Origin: JAVBOP01 sp031550405
GTDB taxonomy: Bacteria > Bacteroidota > Ignavibacteria > Kapaibacteriales > UBA2268
Assembly (NCBI GenBank): GCA_031550405.1
Contig: JAVBOP010000027.1
Location: 1-10,195 of the forward strand
DNA length: 10,195 nucleotides
Reading direction: 5' to 3'
Part shown: in pieces, positions 1 through 6,508 of the stretch
Layout of the letters: every line of letters starts with the position of its first letter
Position numbering within the stretch: position 1 is the first letter of the stretch
Translations under genes and position numbers: made by a program
The notes under the pieces: model-generated
The model's database searches: none
What the model was told of the DNA's origin: nothing
What the model saw: only the letters and a program-made list of their open reading frames with translations

Positions 1-1
1 T

Positions 2-583
2 TATGCTCTTATCGAAAATATTACAAAAGAAAGATTGCAATACCAAATTTGCAAATTATTGCTAGTTGGAATGGATTGGCAGCGAAAAGGAGTAGATAAA
101 GCGGTTGCTATTACAACGCGATTGAATGAACTTGGTTTAAAATCCGAGATTACAATAATAGGTTGTCAGCCGCCAAAAAATACTGTACTTCCGAATTTTG
201 TAAAAAATATCAAATTTATAGATACAAGCGTTGATACTGGACTAAATACTATGTTCAATTATTATGGACAATCTCATTTTTTCTTAATGCCAACTTTAGC
301 TGAAACATTCGGCCATGTTTTTTGTGAAGCCAATGCTTTTGGTTTGCCTTGTATTAGCCATAAAACAGGTGGAGTTCCGTCTGTAATAACCAATGAAATA
401 AATGGGCACCTTTTTGAAATAGGCGAAAATATTGATAATTGGTGCGAATATATTATTAAAATTTTTAATGATAAAACCGCATATAAAGAGCTTTGTTTAA
501 CTTCTTTCAATGAATATCAAACACGCTTGAATTGGGATAATGGCTGCAAAATAGTTATTGATAAATTGAAGAAATCAATGTAA
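2..583 (+). CDS. Glycosyltransferase (GT-B fold, GT4-like), C-terminal part, 5' truncated
   Basis: The frame is open to the left edge (TAT at 2-4 onward), so the gene begins outside the window; the TTG at 35 is internal and not a convincing start. About 193 residues are visible. They match the nucleotide-sugar-binding C-terminal domain of GT-B retaining glycosyltransferases. The domain opens with LLLVGMDWQRKGVD (from about nt 56), the usual strand followed by a K-G-x-D turn. It contains the EX7E motif, with Glu codons at 302-304 and 326-328 (AETFGHVFCEA), followed by GLPCISHKTGGVPSVI, the Gly-rich loop that binds the donor. No membrane segment is visible. Such enzymes transfer a sugar from an activated donor onto a glycan, lipid or protein at the cytoplasmic face of the inner membrane; donor and acceptor cannot be read from this part. 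Sampled lines are only about 25-33% GC, lower than the next gene, as is common in surface-polysaccharide loci. The family call is firm; the pathway is unknown. Confidence 0.88.
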   Translation, partial: YALIENITKERLQYQICKLLLVGMDWQRKGVDKAVAITTRLNELGLKSEITIIGCQPPKNTVLPNFVKNIKFIDTSVDTGLNTMFNYYGQSHFFLMPTLAETFGHVFCEANAFGLPCISHKTGGVPSVITNEINGHLFEIGENIDNWCEYIIKIFNDKTAYKELCLTSFNEYQTRLNWDNGCKIVIDKLKKSM

Positions 584-732
584 TTTTCTGAATAAAAATT
601 CATAAATCTATGTGCAACATTTTATGAGAAATCAATCAGCAATAAAGAAGTTTTCATTTTACTAAATCAATATTTTTATGTATTTTTATAACTGGATTTT
701 ATCAAAAATTTAAATTTACGATTTCTTTTTGT

Positions 733-736
733 GGAG
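733..736 (+). promoter_or_regulatory. Shine-Dalgarno site of the S9 dipeptidyl-peptidase gene
   Basis: GGAG lies 7 nt before the ATG at 744, inside GTGGAGATA (731-739). The same 9-mer precedes the adaptor gene at 4897. The site supports ATG 744 as the start, which also gives a complete signal peptide. Confidence 0.6.
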
Positions 737-743
737 ATAATAA

Positions 744-2789
744 ATGTTAAAAAAAATTTCTATTTGTATGCTGATTGCAGTGAGTATTGTGTTGCAGCTT
801 AATGCACAGAAAAAGGCAATCACCGTTGAAGACCTGTATTCCGTAACCCGCATAAGCGACTACACCATTTCGCCTGACGGTAAATGGGTGCTGTATAAGG
901 CGACAAAGCCGAACATGCAGGAAAATAAATCGTATGGCAACATATATGCCGTTTCAATTGATGGCAAGCAAACCATACAGATTACAAACGATAATGAGCC
1001 CAAAAGCTATCCGGTCTGGGGTCCCAAAAGCGACAGAGTTGCCTATATAGCCTCGAAAGACGGCACAAACCATATCTATGTTTGCGATTTCCCTAATGGC
1101 ACTCCAAGCAAGGTTGCGACATTTAATGAGGATATTGGCAATCTTGACTATGCTCCGAATGGCAACTATTTTTCGTTTACCAAAAAGGTGAAAGTGCGCC
1201 AAACGGTTGCCGAAAAATATCCAAACTACAGCAAAGCTAACGTTCTTATATATGATTCATTGCCTGCAAGGCATTGGGATCACTGGATTGATGAGAATGT
1301 ATCGCATCTTTTTATAATGCCTGTCAGTGGTCCTGCCTCAGTTGCACGTGATGTTATGCAGGGTGAGCCGTTTGATACTCCGCTTGTTCCATTTGGCGGC
1401 AAGGAAGAGATAGCATGGTCGCCGGATTCCAAAGAAATTGCATATACTTGCAAGAAATATGCTGGTGTGGATTTTGTGCGCAATACCAACTCCGATATAT
1501 ATATATACCAGATAGAGGGCGGCGGCACAAAGAATATTACCGAAGGCATGATGGGATATGACAAAATGCCTGTGTACTCGCCCGACGGCAAGACTATTGC
1601 ATTCACAAGCCAGCTTCGAAATGGCTTTGAATCTGATAAAGTCCGCTTAATGCTTTACAATAGAGCCAATGCCAATTTGTCAGATCTTACAAAAGATTTC
1701 GACCAATGGGTGTTTAATTACCTGTGGGCGCCAGACAGCAGGAATATATTCTTAACTGCAACTAACCAAGGCACTTATCAGATATTCAAGGCGGAAATAA
1801 GCACGCGTAAAATCACTCAGTTCTCGAAAGGCAATTGCGACTTTACCTCACCATCTATATCCGCAGACGGCAAGACTATCGTTTTTGGCATGACCAATAT
1901 GGCACGTCCGCTTGAGATATGCTCTATACCTGCCAGTGGCGGTGATGTGGTGCAGATTACCCGCTTGAATACTGAATTTATTGATAAGTTTGCTCCTTCT
2001 ACTTTTGAAGAACGCTGGATTAAGTCCACCGATGGCAAGATGGTACACTGCTGGGTGGTATATCCTCCAAATTTCGACAAGAACAAAAAATATCCATTGA
2101 TTACATACTGTCAGGGTGGTCCGCAGCAAATGATAAGCCAGGCATACGGTTATCGCTGGAATATGTCGCTTTTGACTTCTCGCGGCTATGTTATCGTTGC
2201 GCCTAACAGGCGTGGATGCCCCGGCTTTGGGCAGGACTGGATTGATGCAATCACACATGATTGGGGTGGTATGCCGATGCAGGACATAATGGCTGCAACG
2301 GATTCCATGAAAAAAGAAGCGTTTATTGATCCGGATAAATGTGTGGCAATGGGCGCGAGCGCGGGTGGGTTCACTACATTCTGGCTTGCAGGCAATCATG
2401 AGGGACGCTACAAGGCATTTATGTCTCACTGCGGCGTGTTTGATTTTGTGAGCATGTATGGTTCTACAGAAGAGCTGTTTTTCCCGGATTGGGAGTACGG
2501 CGGCCCATATTGGGAGGCTCAAAACAAAGCGTTTTATGAAAAAAATTCGCCACACATGTTTGCAGATAAGTGGGATACACCGATGATTATTTCCACAGGT
2601 GAGAAGGATTTTCGCGTGCCATATACCCAAAGTTTGGAAGCCTTCACCGTTGCGCAGCTTAAAGGCTTGGCATCGGAACTGATTGTGTACCCGGAAGAGA
2701 CACATTTCATTGCTAAGTCGCAGGAATATGCCGTTTGGTTCAATGAAGTATTTAATTTCTTCGACAGGCATACAGGTAATAAGCCTTAA
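744..2789 (+). CDS. dpp5: Secreted S9 family dipeptidyl-peptidase, DPP5-like
   Basis: 681-residue exported serine peptidase, close to the 684 residues of Porphyromonas gingivalis DPP5. Residues 1-21 are a signal peptide (MLKKIS, hydrophobic core, LNA before Q22), placing it in the periplasm. Residues about 40-400 form a beta-propeller with seven visible PD40-type strands: ISPDGKWVLY (42), WGPKSDRVAY (92), YAPNGNYFSF (136), WSPDSKEIAY (225), YSPDGKTIAF (278), WAPDSRNIFL (328) and ISADGKTIVF (372). The alpha/beta hydrolase domain follows from about 425. The triad is Ser539 (GASAGG), Asp622 (GEKDFRVP) and His654 (PEETHF), matching my recollection of Ser542/Asp627/His659 in P. gingivalis. PPNFDKNKKYP (441), CQGGPQ (456) and GFGQDW (494) also resemble that enzyme. 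The family removes dipeptides with Ala or hydrophobic P1 residues from peptide N-termini, feeding amino-acid catabolism. Ala rather than the usual Tyr follows the nucleophile. It is a monocistronic unit with its own terminator. Another S9C peptidase specificity (acylaminoacyl-peptidase) is the main alternative. Confidence 0.93.
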   Translation: MLKKISICMLIAVSIVLQLNAQKKAITVEDLYSVTRISDYTISPDGKWVLYKATKPNMQENKSYGNIYAVSIDGKQTIQITNDNEPKSYPVWGPKSDRVAYIASKDGTNHIYVCDFPNGTPSKVATFNEDIGNLDYAPNGNYFSFTKKVKVRQTVAEKYPNYSKANVLIYDSLPARHWDHWIDENVSHLFIMPVSGPASVARDVMQGEPFDTPLVPFGGKEEIAWSPDSKEIAYTCKKYAGVDFVRNTNSDIYIYQIEGGGTKNITEGMMGYDKMPVYSPDGKTIAFTSQLRNGFESDKVRLMLYNRANANLSDLTKDFDQWVFNYLWAPDSRNIFLTATNQGTYQIFKAEISTRKITQFSKGNCDFTSPSISADGKTIVFGMTNMARPLEICSIPASGGDVVQITRLNTEFIDKFAPSTFEERWIKSTDGKMVHCWVVYPPNFDKNKKYPLITYCQGGPQQMISQAYGYRWNMSLLTSRGYVIVAPNRRGCPGFGQDWIDAITHDWGGMPMQDIMAATDSMKKEAFIDPDKCVAMGASAGGFTTFWLAGNHEGRYKAFMSHCGVFDFVSMYGSTEELFFPDWEYGGPYWEAQNKAFYEKNSPHMFADKWDTPMIISTGEKDFRVPYTQSLEAFTVAQLKGLASELIVYPEETHFIAKSQEYAVWFNEVFNFFDRHTGNKP

Positions 2790-2809
2790 CAATTTAATAT
2801 AGATATATA

Positions 2810-2852
2810 TTCTGCTATTGTTAATTGACTGATGGTAGCAGGATTTTTTTTT
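2810..2852 (+). terminator. Intrinsic terminator of the DPP5-like gene
   Basis: Arms 2810-2820 and 2833-2843 pair over 11 positions (core CTGCTA with TAGCAG, plus G-U pairs at the top and one near the base) around a 12-nt loop. A run of nine T (2844-2852) follows. It starts 20 nt after the stop codon, so it probably ends this single-gene transcript. Confidence 0.8.
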
Positions 2853-3432
2853 ATGGCTAATATTTAATGTTTTGGTATTTATACCCTTTTTTATAACAAA
2901 GTATGTTAATGTTTAAGTATCATAATTGCATTAACAAATATAACTTACATACTATTTTGTCAATTAATTTGTTAAATCAGATAAACATAAGTGCAATATT
3001 ATCATGTATTTGCAATGATTTTGCTTTGTTAAATGCACAGTTATTTTTGAAGTTTTTTTTAAAAGCTTTGACAACATTAATGATTTTTATTTTAGAATCT
3101 ACATGCAAATATAACATTTTTGGGGGGGGGGGAACGAAGTAACTATAAATTTGTATTAGCAAATGGTAGTAGATGCTGTGTGGCGGCTTGTGCTATTTCG
3201 GGCTGCAAAGCAGAATTAGTGGAAAAGCAGTGTCCTATTTTAAACGCACAATCCATACTGTTGAAATAATAATTAATGCTGTTTGAAAGAGATTGCGGCA
3301 GAAAGGGCTTCCTGAAACATCACTTGTTTTGAAGCGTATTTTGTTATCTTCAATATTGCTTGGCTATGCGGCATGAAATTGTACTGCACCGATATTTAGC
3401 CCAAGTATAATTTAATCAAAAATACAAACAAT
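2853..3432. other. Long non-coding gap with a composition break
   Basis: I see no supportable gene in this 580-base stretch. The left part (about 2880-3120) is roughly 20% GC by hand count. The right part (about 3180-3420) is roughly 33-47% GC per line, and an 11-G run at 3122-3132 separates them. A 79-codon frame at 2903-3142 has random AT-rich codon use and no ribosome site. In another frame, 3133-3269 is open and reads into a short Cys-containing tail, but has no start. The right part must hold the promoter of the efflux operon; TATAAT at 3406-3411 is the only weak candidate seen. A decayed gene or a dispersed intergenic repeat is possible for the right part. Confidence 0.6.
3122..3132 (+). 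repeat. Poly-G homopolymer, 11 G
   Basis: Eleven consecutive G in an otherwise very AT-rich stretch, about 300 nt before the TolC-family gene. Tracts of this length are prone to slipped-strand length change and to sequencing or assembly error. Confidence 0.9.
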
Positions 3433-4851
3433 ATGAGTAAAAAAATCATAGCGATGATTATCGTTATTTCTGTTTTTTTTATAAGCAATGCAAGCAGTAT
3501 TAGCCAGAAAAAAATAGATATAAACGAAGCAATCAAGCTCGCTATTAAGAACAATTCCGATATAAGGCAGTCCACCTACGACATAAGTCAGGCTGAGGCT
3601 ATTGTGCGGGAAACGAAGGGCAACGCGTTGCCTTCACTCGATTTATCGGCGTCATATACTTATACAATTAAAGGGCAGCAAATACCATTTCCAGATTTTG
3701 GGGCAATGCTTAACAACAGTACTTATGATATCCTGTTCAATGAAGGCATTATTCCGGAGGATGATTCCAAGTTCCTGCCAATGGGTAATGTTATGATGTC
3801 CATGCAACAAAAGAATAATTACTCGGCTACACTGCAGCTTACGCAAATCATATTCAATTCGGCTGTTTTCACAGGCATTGGTGTTTCAAAAGACTATCTT
3901 GATTTGTCAAGAATTCAGTATAACGCCAAAGTGAGTGATGTTATTCTCAGGGTGAAAAATGCGTTCAATGCAGTACTTTTGACGCAGGAATTGCTTGACA
4001 TCACTACGGCAAGTTATAAAAATGCACAGGATAATCTAAACAATGTTCGAGCATTGAAAGCGGAAGGCTTGGTTTCGGAATTTGATGCGTTGGATGCGGA
4101 GGTTCGCGTTGAAAATATCAAACCGCAAATCCGCCAAATACAGAATACAGTAACTTCAGCTAAAGATGGACTTAAGATTTTAATCGGTATTCCGCAGCCA
4201 GATGAGCTTGATGTTGTTGGAGAATTAACTTATGGCAGCGAAACCTTGCCATCACTGGATCAATACTCTGCGGAAGCGGAAAAACATAATTTCGGACTTC
4301 AAATGCTGCATCAAGCCAATATCCTGAATAAGGCAAATGTTGATGTGGTCAGGTCGGAATATTATCCGTCGCTTGCGGGCTTTGCCAATTATGGCTTGAC
4401 GGGCATGGGCGATTCGTTCAGTGCATTTACAAATTACAGTACTTCAATGCTTGGCATAAGTCTCTCGATGAATTTGTTCAAAGGCAATCAGACTAAAAAT
4501 AAAGTTGAGCAGGCACAAATTGATATTTATAAAACTGATGAGCAAATCAAGACTTTGAAAGATGCTATATACATGCAGATAAAGTCTAATATCAACGAAC
4601 TGGCGAGAATAAAAGAAGATATTGATGCGCAGGAACGCAACATAAACGTGGCAGAGCGGGCACACGACATGGCAGTGGTCAGGTATAAGGAAGGCACTGG
4701 CAGTCAGCTTGAAATCCTCAATTCCGAAGTGGCTTTGCGCCGTGCAAAGACCAATCGGCTGCAATCAGTTTATGATTATATAATAGCCAAGTGCAATTTA
4801 GACAACCTGCTTGGCAGAGTTGACAAAGATTTAATAATAGATATAGAATAA
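3433..4851 (+). CDS. TolC-family outer-membrane efflux protein
   Basis: 472 residues, a normal length for the outer-membrane factor of a tripartite exporter. It begins with a signal peptide (MSKKIIAMIIVISVFFISNA, residues 1-20, cut a few residues later). Two TolC half-repeats follow. Each starts with the N-terminal helix and strand pattern, LPSLDLSASY at 66-75 and YPSLAGFANY at 311-320. Each continues into long helices rich in A, Q, N, E and K (about 155-245 and 355-455), which would form the periplasmic coiled-coil tunnel. The second carries the family-typical RYKEGTGSQLEILNSEVAL (417-435). As a trimer, these proteins form the outer-membrane channel and tunnel and dock with the periplasmic adaptor. 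The next gene, 45 nt downstream on the same strand, encodes such an adaptor, so they are probably one operon. No Shine-Dalgarno is visible; the A-rich leader is typical of Bacteroidota. The substrate cannot be inferred. Confidence 0.93.
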   Translation: MSKKIIAMIIVISVFFISNASSISQKKIDINEAIKLAIKNNSDIRQSTYDISQAEAIVRETKGNALPSLDLSASYTYTIKGQQIPFPDFGAMLNNSTYDILFNEGIIPEDDSKFLPMGNVMMSMQQKNNYSATLQLTQIIFNSAVFTGIGVSKDYLDLSRIQYNAKVSDVILRVKNAFNAVLLTQELLDITTASYKNAQDNLNNVRALKAEGLVSEFDALDAEVRVENIKPQIRQIQNTVTSAKDGLKILIGIPQPDELDVVGELTYGSETLPSLDQYSAEAEKHNFGLQMLHQANILNKANVDVVRSEYYPSLAGFANYGLTGMGDSFSAFTNYSTSMLGISLSMNLFKGNQTKNKVEQAQIDIYKTDEQIKTLKDAIYMQIKSNINELARIKEDIDAQERNINVAERAHDMAVVRYKEGTGSQLEILNSEVALRRAKTNRLQSVYDYIIAKCNLDNLLGRVDKDLIIDIE

Positions 4852-4881
4852 TTAAAAAATATTCATAATTCGACATAAAGT

Positions 4882-4885
4882 GGAG
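4882..4885 (+). promoter_or_regulatory. Shine-Dalgarno site of the adaptor gene
   Basis: GGAG within GTGGAGATA (4880-4888), identical over nine bases to the sequence before the peptidase gene at 744. Spacing to the ATG at 4897 is 11 nt, longer than usual. It supports this start, which yields an intact lipoprotein signal. Confidence 0.45.
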
Positions 4886-4896
4886 ATACATTTATA

Positions 4897-5961
4897 ATGA
4901 AGAACAATCAATTGCGAAGCAAGGCGCTGGCTTTGCTTTCCGTTTTAATAATTTCATCGCTTATGCTTGCAAGTTGCGGTGATAGCAAAAGCAACGAATT
5001 ACAGACAGAATCCAAAAGTATTGAACAAATCCATACTGAAGAGGGCGTTCCAGTCAGAATTATGACTGTGGCGAACACTGAAATTGACAAGGAAATGACA
5101 TTTCTTGCAACGATGTCCGGCATTCAGGAAACCACAGTAAACTCTATGATTGGCGATAAGATAGAAAGCGTCAAAGTCAATGTGGGTTCTCGAGTGGCAG
5201 CAGGTCAAGTGCTGGTTACATTTCCAACCGATAATCCGCAATTGCAGTGGGAACAGGCAAAAACGGCATTGAATAATTCTAAAAAAACTTATGATAGAAT
5301 GAAAAATTTATTTGCCGCAGGCGAAACAGCGCAAGCCAACCTTGATGGCGCAGAAACGCAGTATCTGGTTGCCAAACAGTCGTTTGAATCGCTAAGAAAG
5401 ATGGTATATATTGATGCGCCTTTCAGCGGTGTTGTTACAAATATTCCTGTCAAAGTCGGCGATAGAGTATCCAATGGAGCGCCTCTTGTAACAATCGCTC
5501 AAACAGGAACGATGGTGGCAAAGATATGGGCTTCCGAATATGAAGTTCGCCAAATTAAGCAGGGAATGCCGGCTACAGTTAATATTGACGGCAAGGAATA
5601 TACTGGAAAAGTTGCTGTGATAGGGCTCGGCATGAATGCTGACAAAAAGGCGTTTCAGGTTGATGTGCATTTCAATAATTCTAAAGGCGAGATAAAAAGC
5701 GGCACAACCTGCTCGCTTGTTATGCAGATAGATAAAAATAGCCAGTCGATAGTAATACCCCGCAGAATTATACAAACTAATGCAGACGAAAAATATGTAT
5801 TTGTCGAAGAGAATAATATTGCTAAAAAAGTGCTGGTTGCAACAGGCATGGAAGTTGGAATAAATGTTGAAATTATAAGCGGCTTGAAATCTAACGACAA
5901 AATAATAATTGAAGGCATGACGTTGCTTGATGATGGCAAAAAAATAAAAGTTGTAAACTAA
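4897..5961 (+). CDS. Efflux periplasmic adaptor (membrane fusion protein), lipoprotein
   Basis: 354 residues with the layout of RND-type adaptors (HlyD/AcrA superfamily). A lipoprotein signal ends in the lipobox LASC, so Cys27 should be lipidated. The two lipoyl-like halves are at about 80-110 (IESVKVNVGSRVAAGQVLVTF) and 172-200 (IDAPFSGVVTNIPVKVGDRVSNGAPLVTI). A helical hairpin lies between them (about 113-168), then a beta-barrel (about 205-280) and a membrane-proximal domain from 284 (IVIPRRII, ending in GLKSNDKIIIEGMTLLDDGKKIKV). Adaptors bridge an inner-membrane pump and the TolC-type channel; the hairpin contacts the channel encoded just upstream. The inner-membrane permease expected after channel and adaptor is absent: the next gene encodes a 90-residue peptide. 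The pump may be elsewhere in the genome. RND partnership is inferred from domain order; an ABC (MacB-type) partner cannot be excluded. Confidence 0.92.
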   Translation: MKNNQLRSKALALLSVLIISSLMLASCGDSKSNELQTESKSIEQIHTEEGVPVRIMTVANTEIDKEMTFLATMSGIQETTVNSMIGDKIESVKVNVGSRVAAGQVLVTFPTDNPQLQWEQAKTALNNSKKTYDRMKNLFAAGETAQANLDGAETQYLVAKQSFESLRKMVYIDAPFSGVVTNIPVKVGDRVSNGAPLVTIAQTGTMVAKIWASEYEVRQIKQGMPATVNIDGKEYTGKVAVIGLGMNADKKAFQVDVHFNNSKGEIKSGTTCSLVMQIDKNSQSIVIPRRIIQTNADEKYVFVEENNIAKKVLVATGMEVGINVEIISGLKSNDKIIIEGMTLLDDGKKIKVVN

Positions 5962-5988
5962 TTTAGTGATTATAAACCTCAAAAACAG

Positions 5989-5996
5989 TATTTTTG
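5989..5996 (+). promoter_or_regulatory. Possible -7 promoter element of the Cys-rich peptide gene
   Basis: TATTTTTG fits the Bacteroidota -7 consensus TAnnTTTG exactly. No good TTG -33 box lies 19-21 nt upstream, so this is weak. If used, transcription would begin near 6003 and give a leader of about 70 nt containing the hairpin at 6013-6034. Confidence 0.25.
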
Positions 5997-6012
5997 TCAA
6001 ATGGAAATGTGG

Positions 6013-6034
6013 GCATATTTTATTGAAGATATGC
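6013..6034 (+). other. Hairpin between adaptor gene and Cys-rich peptide gene
   Basis: A nine-pair stem (6013-6021 with 6026-6034, one G-U) closes the 4-nt loop ATTG. The sequence after it (AATATATTTTA) is AT-rich but not a clean T-run, so it is a poor intrinsic terminator. It could be a weak terminator for the efflux operon, an mRNA-stabilising 3' end, or a leader structure of the following gene. Confidence 0.45.
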
Positions 6035-6071
6035 AATATATTTTACAACCCTATAAATCAATGGTAACAAA

Positions 6072-6344
6072 ATGAAAATTTTAAGTTCAATCGTTGCTTT
6101 AGCTTTATCATTCACACTATTATGTGGCAGTGTAAACGCGCAAGATACTAAATCTACAAAAGCAACAACTACAGAAAAAGTAACAAAAGATGCTACTAAA
6201 AAAAGTTGCGACAAGAAATGTGCATCAAAATGCGACAAAGCAGCTAAAGCTGAATGCAAAGATGCAGCTAAAAAAGACGCTTGCTGCGATAAATCAAAAA
6301 AAGCAGCTAAAACTACAAAATCTGTAGAAACAGAAAAAAAATAA
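6072..6344 (+). CDS. Small secreted Lys/Ala/Cys-rich protein, possible metal binder
   Basis: 90 residues; not a family I can name. Residues 1-23 are a clear signal peptide (MKILSS, hydrophobic core, VNA before Q24), so it is exported. The mature part of about 67 residues is very basic, with 21 Lys, and low in complexity. It has six Cys at 46, 50, 54, 62, 71 and 72 and no Trp, Tyr or Phe. The first four Cys are spaced in multiples of four, which would place them along one side of a helix, while the flanks (25-44 and 76-90) are Thr/Lys-rich. Clustered thiols suggest metal binding or redox buffering in the periplasm, but this is inference; a structural, cationic or polyanion-binding role is also possible. 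It lies 110 nt after the adaptor gene and is closed by a strong terminator at 6444, so it could be the last gene of the efflux operon or a separate unit. The start is fixed by the signal peptide; no Shine-Dalgarno is seen. Confidence 0.8.
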   Translation: MKILSSIVALALSFTLLCGSVNAQDTKSTKATTTEKVTKDATKKSCDKKCASKCDKAAKAECKDAAKKDACCDKSKKAAKTTKSVETEKK

Positions 6345-6443
6345 TGCCCAAAAAATAAAATATGGCAATATTGCCTGTATATATAAGGGGTATTATATTC
6401 CTAACCTTAAGTTGATTCTTATTAAATTGTTGAAAAAAACTCG

Positions 6444-6474
6444 AAAGGCTAATTTTTTTTATTAGCCTTTTTTT
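6444..6474 (+). terminator. Strong intrinsic terminator
   Basis: Arms 6444-6453 and 6461-6470 pair perfectly over 10 bp (AAAGGCTAAT with ATTAGCCTTT) around a 7-T loop. The T-run continues to 6474. It lies 100 nt after the Cys-rich peptide gene and should end that transcript. Confidence 0.88.
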
Positions 6475-6508
6475 ACAAATTATAAGTTTAATGATTTTTT
6501 TTTAATAA

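Noticed and set aside
35..583. TTG at 35 as the true start of the glycosyltransferase
   Set aside because: The frame is open to base 2 and the visible part starts at the second GT-B domain, so the gene is cut by the window edge.
1848..2792. Long 314-codon minus-strand frame
   Set aside because: It lies entirely antisense to the DPP5-like gene, whose triad and propeller motifs are intact. Its composition is that of a reverse-frame shadow.
2903..3142. 79-codon plus-strand frame ending just after the poly-G run
   Set aside because: It has AT-rich random codon use, no ribosome site and no recognisable domain, and it runs into a homopolymer. It is kept only as part of the poly-G finding.
5392..6036. 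214-codon minus-strand frame
   Set aside because: It is antisense to the adaptor gene, rich in Phe/Tyr/Ile/His as expected from reading AT-rich coding DNA backwards, and has no motif.
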